The translations under genes and the position numbers were made by a program. This document shows positions 20,819-32,300 of a stretch of 64,000 bases of DNA, one piece after another. Source of the DNA: Candidula unifasciata (taxonomy: Eukaryota; Mollusca; Gastropoda; Stylommatophora; Geomitridae); the NCBI GenBank assembly GCA_905116865.2, contig CAJHNH020003128.1:1-64000 (forward strand), given 5' to 3'. The first letter of the stretch is position 1. Every line of letters starts with the position of its first letter. The notes beneath the pieces were generated by a model that worked only from the letters and a program-made list of their open reading frames with translations, searched no databases and had not been told where the DNA came from.

Positions 20819-21159
20819 TGACAGTTTGTGAAACCCTTTACTTACAAGGAGCCGATACGTTCAATATCTTGTGGTAAGTTTTTGCACGAAATATGCCTGG
20901 CGCTTGTTGTACGAGGCTTTGTAAAGAAACTAGATTTGTTCTGCGAAGTACAAAAGTCCACTGTTAATAATGACCAAATTCAAACTGTCTGCATTGGCCA
21001 AAAAGTTTTAATTTTTAATTTTATGAAGTATAAAAACCGCTTTTCGTGCATTGTATTTCACTGAGATTATTCTGTACAGTACTTAGCGAAGGTACTAGCA
21101 CTGCACTGGGTCAGCAGGATTACCGTCTGAGGTTTGAGGTTTCAGGTTTAAACAACGGA
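20819..21159. other. spacer
   Basis: An open frame of 78 codons starts near 20828 but has no recognised motifs. Confidence 0.35.
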
Positions 21160-21478
21160 TCATCATCATGGCCCACGGGTAGTAACCCATAAAGGCTCCG
21201 TTCTTCTTCTATCTCAAGACTGATTCCGAAGACGCTCAGCACAGTGCACAGGCTCTGTAGCTCAGGCGAGGATCCTGAAATACCTTGCCTAGATTTTGAA
21301 CTCCAAATTTTGCCGGGGCAGCGCCGTTAGGCTACTTTTTTCGATTTCCAACTGCCAAAGGATTTTTTTACGTGCGTAACAATGCATAACGACGTCCGAT
21401 CTCACTACCGAGAGACCAGGGGAAATTACTAGAAGTCCAAGTCTATGTAAAAATCCCAGCCCTTTGTTCAACCGTTAT
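21160..21478 (-). mobile_element. SINE-C copy, head missing
   Basis: Tail complement CATCATGGCCCACGGGTAGT at the left, body GGCAGCGCCGTTAGGCTACT in the middle. It stops at CCCAGCCCTTTGTTCAACCG, before the tRNA head. Confidence 0.85.
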
Positions 21479-21584
21479 ATTAGGGTCCCCAACAGTAACA
21501 AAGTAACATGAGCTATGGACCGGACAAAGATGGCTTTTCACGCAGTTGGCGTGAAGGGTAAAGTAATGACAAGACACATATTTT

Positions 21585-21748
21585 ATGGACATATAGGTAG
21601 TTTGTTTCCAGGTCGACCCAGCCTTTAGTGGGTACTAGGTGCAGTCCTGGGAAGTAAAGGTGACCACATCATCCACCAAGTGCCGATTGGTCTATAAAAA
21701 CATAGGTCAAACCCCATATTCCCAATGCGCCTAAAGGCGTAGAAAAGG
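21585..21748 (+). mobile_element. SINE-A copy, head missing
   Basis: Starts at TTCCAGGTCGACCCAGCCTT and ends at CGCCTAAAGGCGTAGAAAAG. A SINE-B follows without a gap. Confidence 0.85.
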
Positions 21749-21985
21749 CACTCTGTGGCTTAGGCGTTGCGAACGCACTTTCTAAAGCCGGGGTCCCGGG
21801 TTCGATCCCATCTGCGGACAGTTTGTCTTGCGTTGGTTTCGACTGTGGTACCGAGGGCTGGCCGTAAAAAAAAAGCAATGGCAAACTACTAAACGTTACA
21901 TTTGCTTAGAAAATCACAAAGGCTGAAAAACTGTAGGTTTGGCTCTGCAACGTCCTGTAAAATACGCAACGAACCGTCTTTTGAG
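21749..21985 (+). mobile_element. SINE-B copy, full length
   Basis: Head TGTGGCTTAGGCGTTGCGAA (box A) and GGGTTCGATCCCATCTGCGG (box B); tail GGCTCTGCAACGTCCTGTAA. It abuts the preceding SINE-A tail. Confidence 0.9.
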
Positions 21986-22059
21986 ACTATCACTTGATTG
22001 GTGACATGGTTGAAATCACGACGGTTGTCTTTACTGCCCAAGATTTTCATGGAATTTCA

Positions 22060-22395
22060 GGCCACAGTCATCATCTTCATGTAGCAGGTTCTTTGCAGAA
22101 CGTCGCTCTCATCACGGTCTGCCTGAAAGAAACTCGGTATCTCGCCAGTTCTCCCGCGTCATGCACTTTCACACTCATGGAGTCACTTATATCCTGTGCC
22201 CATCCTCGTGTCGGTCAGCCCCTGCCCCTCCTTCCTGGTACCATGCCTTCTGCTATAATTTTTTTCCAATCCGTCGTGGCGCTTGATATGACCAAAATAT
22301 TTCAGCTTTCGAGAAAGGATGCTGTTTGTTACCAATCTTCCTTGATGTTCAGATCTTTTAAGATGTCAATATTTCAGGCCACAATAAATTATAAA
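22060..22395 (-). mobile_element. LINE 3'-terminal fragment
   Basis: The complement encodes a decayed LINE C-terminus, including ATTDWKKIIAEGMVPGRRGR and GCPTRGWAQDI, a charged -P-K/R-R-GRP- type motif near the end of many ORF2 proteins. A related, interrupted copy lies at 34130-34235 plus 34600-34830. Confidence 0.65.
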
Positions 22396-23239
22396 CTATC
22401 CGCCCGGTGATGATTGGATCGCTAGTTTGTAAGGTTTTTTGGCTAGCTATGACCAGTGCATTAACCTGTTCCTCCGCCCCACCCCCCGCCCCCGCCCCAC
22501 CCAAATAAGTCAATTACTAAAAAAAAATTTCATCGGCACTTTCAATTGTTTTTTTTTCAGTTATGCAGGGGGTGCCGACTCAAAGAAACCATTGGGGACT
22601 GAGCGCTCAAGTGTCCTGAGCTTTAAGTACTTTATATCTAAATAGCTATTGTGCTGAATGGCAGAAATAAATTTATATATATTTGAAATGATACATGTGT
22701 AAAGAAGAAGAACTCAAGCGGCAAGGGTAATGGGTGTGGTGAGGGCGGAGGTTGTTCCAGAGGGCGAGGACTCAAACAATTCCTTAAAAAAGAATGGGGA
22801 AGGGGCGGGGGGTCCAGATGACAGCACCAACACAGCACTAAACATGCGGTTGTATATTCTCAGGTTCAAATACCACGCTGTCTCCTTATTTCTCTCCAGT
22901 TTGCAACAGTGGGAAATGCAAGCAGTGATAAGCAGTTTTGGCAGATAAAAGTTAGTTCTAGATACTGTTGGCACTTTTCAGTTATTCGGAACAATAATGT
23001 TATATTATGCAATGAGAAGGCATGGGACTCACAACCCATGGCGATGCAGAGTGTGACTATCAAGACCCGCCTGTGTTAAGAAAAATCTTCCACGATTATA
23101 GCCTGGAATTTCATGACTATTGTTTACATTATTTGTTTTTAATGTTTCTTCTCGGCTGCTCAGCTTAAAGAAACGTTGATGTTGATGATAAGGATGACGA
23201 TGACGGCGACGACGATGATGATAATGATGACGATGTTGT
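22396..23239. other. spacer
   Basis: Contains a C-rich run (22475-22500) and short A/T runs. No gene is recognised. Confidence 0.35.
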
Positions 23240-23506
23240 AAATAAAGAAAAGGATCCTTTTCCACGCCTTTAGGCGTATAGGACATATAGGGCTAGACCT
23301 ATATTTTACATACCAATCGGCACAAGATGGGTGATGTGGTCAGCATCATGCTGGCCGCCTTTACTTCCCGGGACAGTACCCACTCAAGGCTGGGTCGACC
23401 TGGGAGCCAAGGTCATTTTTGACATAAGTCTGGTTCCGCCAGGAAGCGAACCCACGACCTTCCAATCCGCGGCGAGCGTCTAGCCGCTCCGCCACGGCGA
23501 CTCCCA
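23240..23506 (-). mobile_element. SINE-A copy, full length, best reference copy
   Basis: Tail CACGCCTTTAGGCGTATAGG at left; GGTCAGCATCATGCTGGCCG mid; tRNA head at right with box B complement AGCGAACCCACGACCTTCCA and box A complement CTAGCCGCTCCGCCACGGCG. Confidence 0.95.
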
Positions 23507-23885
23507 TGATGGCGATGTTGGCGATACTATAATGACATCATTTTTTACATGCTTGCTCCGCCCGATTTTTCAATCCGTCTACGCCCCTGCCTCCATTCCA
23601 CCCCCATTCAGCAGAATTAGATTGTGACATTTGTGACATTTGATAAGCTGAGTATATCGACTTTATCACCTAATCACATAGTCCCTAAATTAATCAATTA
23701 ATTGCTTCGCTTTCTGGATCGATAACAAATCTCTCATTAGTTGCCTGTTTTATGTCAAGCTGTCTTTGTGCTTGCTGTCTAACATAATTAATTGTTATTG
23801 CAAAACAAATTACTTCATTTATTAAATACAGATAAACGAGAAGCAGATAAAGTAGCAATCAGTACTGCATTTAGCTATGATGGGA
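23507..23885. other. spacer
   Basis: No recognisable gene. Confidence 0.35.
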
Positions 23886-24124
23886 TTAGAGCTGTGTTTC
23901 CTAAACTTTTCTTAGTTGCGCACCTTTTCTTTTCAATTTTTAATTGTTCCATGGCACCCTAACCTAAGGAAAAGTATGACTATTCTTATGAAAGAAATAA
24001 AAAATAGTAACAAAAAAATATCTTCGAATATTTCGTGGCGCCCCTGTGAAAAAGTCGCTGCTCAAAAAGGTCGCGGCTCCCCGGGGCGCCGCGGCGCACA
24101 GTTTTGGGAATCACTCGATTAGAT
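23886..24124. mobile_element. hAT-type MITE with target-site duplication
   Basis: Ends CTGTGTTTCCTAAACTTTTC and (complement of right end) GAGTGATTCCCAAAACTGTG are inverted repeats. They are flanked by GATTAGAG at 23886-23893 and GATTAGAT at 24116-24123, an 8-bp duplication with one mismatch, as hAT elements make. The interior has GTGGCGCCCCTGTGAAAAAG and no coding sequence. Confidence 0.75.
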
Positions 24125-26756
24125 TGTTTTGTTGGTAAATTCGTTCAGGGGCTGGATTTGTGACAGGACTGTATAGCGATTATTTTAACACTGTGTAACA
24201 AGAGTACCAGTCGAAGTCACTAGTTTTGGTACAATTAACATTTCTTAGCCAACCTAACTGGCACAAAAAAACCAGACCGTGGTTATAACTGATATTGCTG
24301 TCGCGCGCCCACGTGGGTAAATACACTGATATAGTGAGGGTGTGGGTTTGAACCATAACAATGCCCACCCACGTGAGAAACTGGACTATTATCTAAGCTA
24401 TGTTGATCCTAGACAGTCCTGGATAGCCAAGAAAACAGCGAGTGGCTCGTTCCATGAAATGAAAGTTGCTGTACTTGTATCCACAGGAGTAGGAGAAGGG
24501 ATAGATAGATATAAGGATACACCCACTGCGATATTATCTCGATACACAGTTAACCCCTGCGACTATTCTCCTCTCCTGGCATTACTTAAAAGCCCCCATC
24601 AAGTGATTTAAATATTTGTTAGCTGAAGTAAACTAATATGCACAAAGACACTTGAACCTAAGTACACAATTTACTCAACTATGTGGTAACAACATCAAAC
24701 ATGATTTATTTGAATAAATCGAAATTAAAATGAACTTGTTTAGGCTAGTAGAGTTGAAATGATGTGAATGATGAAATCATAAAGGTATTGGAAAGTAAAA
24801 ACCTTTGGACAGTTCTCGGCTTGAGACCCTGCCTATCTTTTCCAGTTTGTCGTCCTCACTGCTTTCTGCAGGTCGTTACACTCGACGGTCGGCAAATAAT
24901 GGATGCCTACTAGTCCCTGCCCAATGTGGGAACTGGAGAATGAAGAAACAAGCGCATATTTGTAGTATCTGCTCTAGATGTACACTAAGCATGTATATTA
25001 TATACTAACATCAAGCATGTTTATTTAAATAAAACATTTCATCTCTCCCTCATGCTCACATTCACTCCTGTCCAATTTGGAAGGGCTTATGTCTCACATT
25101 CCAACTGTTACATCTTCTGCCTTCCTCTACACGTCCTGTAATGATAGTCAAGTCTTCTACGTCAGGTGCCATCTCTCGTACAGACTCAAAATGACAATCA
25201 GTCAGACAGAACCAGTTCTGGAATCTATGCTTGGAACAATAGACGCGCCCAGAATGCTAACAATAGTTCTGGGGCGAATCAAATAACAAATCTCGTGGAT
25301 TTACTCTCCGGGATCAATCTCCGCATTAGCCTCCCGAGAGTTAAACACATTTCACTGTGTTAGCTGTATGTAATACAGATTCACATTAACCACACGTGAC
25401 AAGATTGCCAAAGTTATCTTCACGCTTGTGATTTCAAAAACATGATAGTTCATTAAATTTTAATGGTAACATCAACATTTAAGTTTTACACCATTGAAAC
25501 ACATGTGCACGAAAAAAACATTCATGACACTATCAAATAGGATATAAAGCAATGTGACAGTGCCCTACGAGAATGAAGAAATGTCCGCCTAGGAGTACTA
25601 CAAAGTGATGAAGACACACACTTGAGTAAAAAGACAGTTAGATCTCTATCATAAAATATAGATTTGAACCTAATTTCGATCTTACCTGGAAAAATGAAAC
25701 CACAATGCCAAAAGTTCTGTCTCAAGCTTAGGTTAAGCCCAACAGATGGCATGTGCTGGACAGGATCTCATTTACCAGACCTAGAGTTCACCCCTTTATA
25801 ACTTTTATCAAGCTCCTCCTACATTACGCCTAAAATCATTCTCATTCAAGGATGTCACAGCTCCTCCCCTGTGGGCAAGTTTATTCGCTGTCAGTCAGGG
25901 CTGTACAACACTTGTTTAAATTCCCACGCTAGGATCTCCTGGTCAATTAAGCTGATAGGCCAAGTCACACCTCCAGTCTACTTCACCTGTCATCACAATA
26001 AAATCCGACTTTGTCAATTCTTCTGCCAACACTTTCAGCTCACTGTGTCAATATTGACGATCTGACCGGCACTCCAGTTTAGGTAACCTCAGGGGGAGAT
26101 AATGGCAATTAGCCCTTGTTATCTGTTCCTGAAGGTCTGGCAGGGGGAATAAATATCTGACACCAACAAATGGTGTGCAAATCTCCAGTCAGTAAGTCTG
26201 CTTGTGCAGTCTTATCTCTGTACCTTAACACTTAACATCTGGGAAAAAGTTTTAGTGTTTGATATGACCAACGGTACAGGAGAATTAAAGGTTTGATGTG
26301 GTCGTCTTACTTAGATTAAGGATGTATCCAAATCCCTATTTGTCTGTATACTTCAAAATACATACAAATAAAAGTAGGTTGAGGAAAGACATTCTGAAGT
26401 CACCGCGCGTATTGTCACAATTGCTCACAGTAGGTTGTACGTGGATGATATTTTTTTCCCCCATAAATGGGTGGATGAGTTTCCAAGATAGGAAACTGTG
26501 CCTAAATCTATATTATTGAAAATATTAATTTTTCGGTGTTGTCGTGTCTAATCTCTTACATTTTTCATTGATCGCTTTCAAATTTTCATTTTAGACTCAA
26601 CGCGTGTTTGTATGTTAGAAAATCGTTGAAACCACGAACGACGTAGTTCCAGCATCGATCATTTCATTATTTGTTTTGTTGCTGGACCGGATTTGTTTTT
26701 AGCTAATTAGCCACCTTTGACTGTGTGTAAAACACTAAACTTCGCATTATATATAT
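24125..26756. other. long spacer, probably intronic or intergenic
   Basis: I see no named repeat. Open frames at 24342-24611 (89 codons) and 25166-25363 (65 codons, Asn/Ser-rich with NQITNLVDLLSGINLRISLP) lack recognised motifs and splice context; the second might be a gag-like scrap. Confidence 0.3.
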
Positions 26757-26930
26757 AATTTCATTTCTTTGGTAGCCTAGTTGAAAGTATACCGCCTGTC
26801 ACGCGGGTGACCGGCGTTCGATTCCCCGCTGGGTGATATATTTTTTTGGTGCCCTAACTGGCCGGCTGGCAAGTTGTGTTGTTGTTAAAAACTAGGTTGC
26901 GATATTTACGACTCGTTCGGCTCGGCTTTA
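26757..26930 (+). mobile_element. tRNA-Asp-derived SINE, copy 1
   Basis: TAGTTGAAAGTATACCGCCT then GTCACGCGGG and GTTCGATTCCCCGCTGGGTG follow animal tRNA-Asp(GTC) closely, with anticodon loop CTGTCAC and stem CCGC/GCGG. Acceptor and T stems do not pair well, so it is not a working tRNA. The body has GGTTGCGATATTTACG and GGGTTTACAG. Confidence 0.7.
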
Positions 26931-27039
26931 GGGTTTACAGCAAGCCTGTGATAGCGGCAACGTGACGCTCAATTGTCATGTCACGGGTAATCTTTGTTCG
27001 CCCTTGAGAGGGAGGTTTGTACGTTGTGTTGTGGTTTAC

Positions 27040-27235
27040 AGCCTTGCTGCGATATCTGACCCAAACTCTTCAGTCTTAGTAGTATAGTTGTAAGTATTCC
27101 GCCCCTTCACGCGAGTGACAGGTGTTAGATTCCTCGCTAGGTGCTAATTTTTCTGTTTCCCTTAAAAGGGCGGTTGTGTTGGGGTTTACAGCTAGGCTGC
27201 GATATTTGCGCCTTTCACCCAAAGACATCCGATTT
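27040..27235 (+). mobile_element. tRNA-Asp-derived SINE, copy 2 (diverged)
   Basis: Head TTAGTAGTATAGTTGTAAGT, CTTCACGCGAGTGAC and GTTAGATTCCTCGCTAGGTG; body GGTTGTGTTGGGGTTTACAG then CTAGGCTGCGATATTTGCGC. The body motif also occurs at 26995-27055, so three body copies lie in about 350 bases. Confidence 0.65.
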
Positions 27236-27324
27236 CAGTAAAGTCTCAATTATCCTTCCCGATACGCTTCACTCTATCAAAAGCTATTCGGCGATGACAT
27301 AAACTGTTAACTAAGACGGCTTAC

Positions 27325-27740
27325 AGTCCAGTTTAGTTTGGGTGGACACGGATGCCAAGGTCAATTAAAAATCGTTCCTTCGGAGAGAGAGATTACGGGT
27401 GCGGGGTTTTTCCTCTGCTATTTGTGAGTATAGTGTACTTTTTTTTTTAATTCACGGAATATTATTGTGGGTCCCATCACTGGTTAGGTGACAGAGTTTT
27501 TTGCTACACTGACTTGCACAGACAGTAGTGAGTTTTTTTGTGTGTGTGTGTGTGTGTGTGTGAATGTGGTGGTGGTAGTGGTAGCAGTAGTACTGGTACT
27601 TGATGGGTGATTTGGTAGCTGTTACACTGGTCACATTTACTTCTCAGTATAGATTAATGCTACCCATTTCAGTCTGGGTGGACATGGATGCCAAGCTCAA
27701 TTTAATTACAATATTATGACAGGCGATGACTCTCCTATCC
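27325..27740 (-). mobile_element. diverged SINE-A fragments
   Basis: GGGTGGACACGGATGCCAAG (27341) and GGGTGGACATGGATGCCAAG (27677) match the SINE-A GGGTCGACCT-GGAGCCAAGG block; GATGGGTGATTTGGTAGCTG precedes the second. A (GT)n run lies at 27540-27561. Confidence 0.5.
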
Positions 27741-27759
27741 TTCAGAGAGGATGATATGA

Positions 27760-28000
27760 TTGGGGGAGGGGGGGGGGAGGTTGGTGACAGACACTGTTAA
27801 CTGAGAGAGCTTAAAACTTTATTTTAAAGTTCTCATTTCCTAACTATTTTAATTTTAATAATTTCGCCAGGTCAGGATTTTCAATCTTTCGCAAAGGGAG
27901 ATATGATTGGTGGAGGGGGTGGTATGACAGACATTGTTAGCTGAGAAAGCTTAAAACTTTATTTTAAAGTTCTTATTGCCTAAATATTTATATTTCAATA
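27760..28000 (+). repeat. 140-bp imperfect tandem duplication
   Basis: GCTTAAAACTTTATTTTAAA at 27809 and 27949, with matching GACAGACA(C/T)TGTTA(A/G)CTGAGA upstream and a G-rich run in each unit. Confidence 0.85.
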
Positions 28001-28044
28001 CCACTTCCTCTGCTATTCTCATGTTCTCAATGTTCGGACTTATG

Positions 28045-28190
28045 GTATTTATAGAACATTCGGCTCTACATAGGTGATGCGGTCAGGGTAACTCCGGCTG
28101 CATTTACCTCTCCTGACATTTCCTGTGTCAAATGTAGGTTGCGTCGACCTATGAGGCAAGCTCATTTCATAACAATCCGACTACGCGTCA
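28045..28190 (-). mobile_element. diverged SINE-A fragment
   Basis: TAGGTGATGCGGTCAGGGTA, TGCATTTACCTCTCCTGACA and GTCGACCTATGAGGCAAGCT keep the SINE-A order. Confidence 0.6.
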
Positions 28191-28319
28191 ATTAGAATCC
28201 AAAACAATCCGATACATAGATCTAGCATTGGGAAAAGGGGTTGGAGGAAAATAGGAGGAGAGGGGGACTTTAGGGCTGTTGATTTAGGGTTGCATGACTA
28301 GTACAATCTCTACGTACTG

Positions 28320-28445
28320 TACAGGTAAGGACCTAACCTGTGTCCCCAACAGAGAAACAATTCATAAGCTTAGCGAGGGATCTAGCTTAGGTCCCTCACA
28401 CGAAGGCTAACATTCTTAACTGTTTGACCAACCGCTCTTCTTCAG
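28320..28445 (-). mobile_element. SINE-E head fragment
   Basis: The complement reads AGAGCGGTTGGTCAAACAGT then TAAGAATG, resembling the Ser/Leu-type box A of SINE-E, with a long variable-arm-like insertion before it breaks off. Confidence 0.45.
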
Positions 28446-28854
28446 GGTGCATTAAGAATAGTAAATTAACAGGCTGCATCAAAACTTGGTTAGGAAACTG
28501 TTTCCAATGTATTATCTAAGCAAGTATTAGGATTCCACTGGTCGACGTCCACAGTAATTAAAGGAATGTTGATGCTGATAATGATGATGATAATGATGAT
28601 AATGATGAGGACGATGTTGGTGGTAGTATAGCTGGTGTAATCAGAGGGCATTAGGGATAGTAAATTGTTAGCTTGCATAAATTTGTGTTTAGAACAGTGC
28701 TTCCCAGTGTATAAGGTGGGCAGGTATTCGGTCTCCACGAATCGACGTCCACTATTATTAAATAAATGCTGTTGTTGTTGATCATGATGATGATGATGTT
28801 GGTGATGATAATAATGATGACATCGATGATGCTGATAATGATAGTTTAAAAAAA
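28446..28854. other. spacer with ATG-rich runs
   Basis: GATGATGATAATGATG runs at 28570-28612 and 28783-28845. AGGATTCCACTGGTCGACGT (28527) and TCTCCACGAATCGACGTCCA (28731) hint at a tandem pair about 200 bases apart. No gene. Confidence 0.4.
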
Positions 28855-29115
28855 GTAAAGGACCCTTTTCCACGCCGCGTATAGGGCATATAGATCTAAA
28901 CCTGGGTTTATAGACCAATCAGCATAATATGGGTGATGTGGTCAGCATCACGCCGGCCGCCTCTACTTCCCGGTACTGAACATGGTACCCACTCAAGGCT
29001 GGGTTGACCTAGGAGCCAAGGTCATTTTTGAAAATATCAGGCTCCGCCAGGGAGCGAACCCACGACCTTCCGATCCGCGCAAAACGTCCAACCGCTCCGC
29101 CACGGGGACTTCCAA
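28855..29115 (-). mobile_element. SINE-A copy, full length
   Basis: Tail at left lacks the usual TTTAGGC (CACGCC-GCGTATAGGG); head at right ends AACCGCTCCGCCACGGGGAC. Confidence 0.9.
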
Positions 29116-29209
29116 AAATGATAGTACAATTGGTTTAATCAGTCTCCAACAATTTTTTTAATGCAATACCCAGCAAAAAAAAATTGAAGTTAAAAAAAAA
29201 TATACCCAA

Positions 29210-29360
29210 AGTACTTAAGGATCCCCACCGGTGCTACAGAACCTGTACCCTGTGCTCCTCTTTTAGACTTGAGTTAGAAGAAGAACGGAGCACTTACGGG
29301 TTACTACCCGTGTGCCATGATGTTGATCCGTTGTTCAAACGTCAGACTAAGTTTAATGCA
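29210..29360 (+). mobile_element. SINE-C 3' half
   Basis: AAGGATCCCCACCGGTGCTA, GAGTTAGAAGAAGAACGGAG and ACTACCCGTGTGCCATGATG are the SINE-C tail in sense orientation. Confidence 0.85.
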
Positions 29361-30180
29361 ATGATAGATTAGATGGGCATTGCCTTCTGATAATGTTTTC
29401 AGTTCCCTTCCGTGTAGTTAACATGGTTTTCTTAAAAAGCCAGAGGCGCTGGTTTGTCTGGGTCAAGTATTGTGCTGTTAAAGACATCTGGTCCCATTCC
29501 CATGGGTCATCTTGGAAACAGACACTGTACTAGTCAACTACAGACGGATCAATAATCACTCTCATATGTGAAGAAACATTTTGTATTGAACTGTAAAGTA
29601 TTTTGACAATACTGTTTTCTTATGAATGAGAATCAGAAGGGTCAAGGTCATCCGTTGTCACCATCATGTGCCTCTCCGGCTAGTGTGACATATTATGCCT
29701 TTACACATCTTGCGATTGCCACACTATGCATTAATTTGAGTGCTGTCATCTTTACCTGCCATAAAAAAAAAGCTTACAGCAATTTTGTCTAGTTTTCTTC
29801 TCTTAAACCTGGTTTGTTTTAATAGGGTTTCCTCAGCAACTATGGGACTATCTCCTTACTGCCATCACTATTCATATCCACATTTAGATCACTATAGTGT
29901 TAAAGGTTAGAGTAAATCAGGGTTTAAATCAAAATACGCTTGCCACACGACATTTTCAAAAGTGACAGAAAAATGTCATCGAAATATATGTCTGGAACAA
30001 TGTTTATAAACTTTAGAAATCTGTTTTAACACGCTATGTCACATTAAACTAGAAACAACAAAAGAGCTAGAAATGTTTATACAAATCATTTTTGATTTTT
30101 TTTTTTTAAAGTTCATAGCACCCTAATTCTCTGTCTATGACTGCTACTTTTAATATCGGATTATCTCAGTGCTCAATACT
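29361..30180. other. spacer
   Basis: AT-rich with short A and T runs. No gene is recognised. Confidence 0.35.
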
Positions 30181-30184
30181 CCGC

Positions 30185-30185
<1 letters not shown>

Positions 30186-30215
<30 letters not shown>
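30186..30215 (+). repeat. poly-T tract
   Basis: Uninterrupted T run of about 30. Confidence 0.95.
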
Positions 30216-30219
<4 letters not shown>

Positions 30220-30399
30220 AAATATATAAACCGAACGAAAAGTATAATCGCAAGCTTCTCAATATATATAAAAACATACAAACAAAAAGTGAACGTTGCG
30301 GCTATGGAGCCTTCATCAGCACATACACAAATCAAACAAAACCATACAAATACACATAATCCCTTAGCTGGTATATCGAAGCAGTCAGGTCGATGCCAT

Positions 30400-30454
30400 G
30401 TATTCTCTCTCTTTCTCTCTCTTTCTCTCTCTTCTCTCTCTCTCTTCTCTCTCA

Positions 30455-30535
<81 letters not shown>
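30400..30535 (+). repeat. (CT)n microsatellite
   Basis: CTCTCT with a few TTT and AC interruptions in the first half and a pure run in the second. The complementary GA frame encodes Arg/Glu only. Confidence 0.95.
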
Positions 30536-30537
<2 letters not shown>

Positions 30538-30665
30538 GTCTTTTAAAGGTTGCGGATTTGGGTCTTGACGGGGACAATTTTTTTTTTTTTTTAAAGACTT
30601 GGCTGCCAGGTAAATGGCGACCGCCGTGATATTGACCAAATCACACACCGAGTATAGACCGTAAC
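30536..30665 (+). mobile_element. diverged SINE-A fragment
   Basis: GGTTGCGGATTTGGGTCTTG stands where box B is expected; ATGGCGACCGCCGTGATATT and GACCAAATCACACACCGAGT follow the body, interrupted by a poly-T run. Confidence 0.55.
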
Positions 30666-31044
30666 TTATTGCCAACAGAGCGGAAGGTTGCTGTGCTGGT
30701 GACAATACTACGGCGACTCCAAATCCAAAAAAGTCAGTTGCAGATCCTCTTAGGGACATCACAAACAAACCGAAGGATGTGTTGAACCTTGTGCAGCTTT
30801 AGTAGTCTATATTTAGTTGAATAATTTACCACTGCTTTCTGAATGTTGCGACTCTTGTACCATTGTCAAGATCAACGCAAAGTGGCCTGCTATCAAATTA
30901 CCTGCAGATAACTTCTAACCATGCTATGTTGTAAGTGTGAAACTGTGTTCACAACTCTCAGAGCCACGTACACAAAGAGGTGTACTTTAATCCAGAGAAT
31001 TATTAAGATTTCGCAATAAATAACTGGCGAGTATAGAGTAAATG

Positions 31045-31640
31045 TGTTCTGGAGGAGGGTTGTTCTGGGGGAGGGTCGTTCTGGAGGAGGGTCGATCTGG
31101 AGGAGGGTCGTTCTGGAGGAGGGCTGTTCTGGAGGACGGTCGTTCTAGAAGAGGGTCGTTCTGGAGGAGGGTCGATCTGGAGGAGGGTGGTTCTGGTGAA
31201 GGGTCGTTCTGGTGAAGGGTCGTTCTAGAGGAGGGTCGTTCTGGAGGAGGGTCGTTCTGGAGGAGGGTGGTTCTGGAGGAGTGTCGTTCTGGAGGAGGGC
31301 TGTTCTGGAGGAGGGTTGTTCTGGAGCAGGGTGGTTCTGGAGGAGGGTCGTTCTGGAGAAGGGTGGTTCTGGAGGAGGGTGGTTCTGGTGAAGGGTCGTT
31401 CTGGTGAAGGGTCGTTCTAGAGGAGGGTCGTTCTGGAGGAGGGTCGTTCTGGAGGAGGGTGGTTCTGGAGGAGGGTCGTTCTGGAGGAGGGCTGTTCTGG
31501 AGGAGGGTTGTTCTGGAGCAGGGTGGTTCTGGAGGAGGGTCGTTCTGGAGGAGGGTGGTTCTGGAGGAGGGTCGTTCTGGAGGATGGCTGTTCTGGAGGA
31601 GGGTGGTTCTGGAGGAGGGTCGTTCTGGAGGAGGGTCCTA
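31045..31640 (+). repeat. 16-bp minisatellite with a 192-bp higher-order period
   Basis: About 37 units of GTTCTGGAGGAGGGTC. A variant run (TTCTGGTGAAGGGTCG twice, then TTCTAGAGGAGGG) occurs at 31191 and again at 31383, exactly 192 bases (12 units) later, with the following variants in the same order. Confidence 0.95.
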
Positions 31641-31754
31641 GACTTTTTTAGAAATGTGAATGATTACATAATTTGTATATACGGCCTCTTCATGTGATAA
31701 TCGTTAGGAAGGCCTTGCCCATTACAGGCCGGTGGAGAGCATTCTTGTCCGTTA

Positions 31755-31975
31755 CCAGTTTCCTTACCTCATGTATTTTCTTATCTGATGTATTCTCTTG
31801 CCTCGTGTATTTTCTTATATCGTGTATTCTCTTACCTCATCTATTTTCTTACCTCGTGTATTTCCTTACCTCATGTATTTTCTTACCTCATGTATTTCCC
31901 TACCTCGTGTATTTCCTTACCTTGTGTATTTTCTTACCTCGTGTGTTTTTCTTAGCTCATGTATTTTCATACACG
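31755..31975 (+). repeat. 18-bp minisatellite
   Basis: About eleven to twelve units of CTTACCTCGTGTATTTTC with CAT/CGT and TCC/TTC variants. Confidence 0.95.
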
Positions 31976-32209
31976 AGATGTCTTAAATTTTCTCTATCCA
32001 CCTGTGTGCTGGTCAACGAATACCTTTTCGAGTGGCAGCTATGTCTTTACATTTTTCCCCCACCATAAACCAACGCAGCGTTTAATCTAGCCGAAGTGTT
32101 TCAACTAGTCTTTTTCTTGATTGATTTTTTTAACAGCGTAAGATGGTCGCAAAACGATGTCTTTTGCTGAAAATGGTGTGGCCATATGAAACTATTTGTC
32201 TACAGAACT

Positions 32210-32300
32210 GTTTAAGGGCCTTTTTCAAGCCATTGGCCCATCTGGTGTATGCGTCTAGCCCTATATTTTAACAGAGTAATCAGCAGTGATCAGCTGCTGT
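32210..32300 (-). mobile_element. diverged SINE-A tail
   Basis: GGGCCTTTTTCAAGCCATTG, GCGTCTAGCCCTATATTTTA and AGTAATCAGC follow the left (tail) end of minus-oriented SINE-A copies. Confidence 0.6.

Noticed and set aside
24342..25363. Two frames (89 and 65 codons) as exons
   Set aside because: No domain resemblance, no matching splice context; kept only as a remark in the spacer entry.
26766..26836. Functional tRNA-Asp gene
   Set aside because: The anticodon arm is good, but acceptor and T stems do not pair and a SINE-like body follows.
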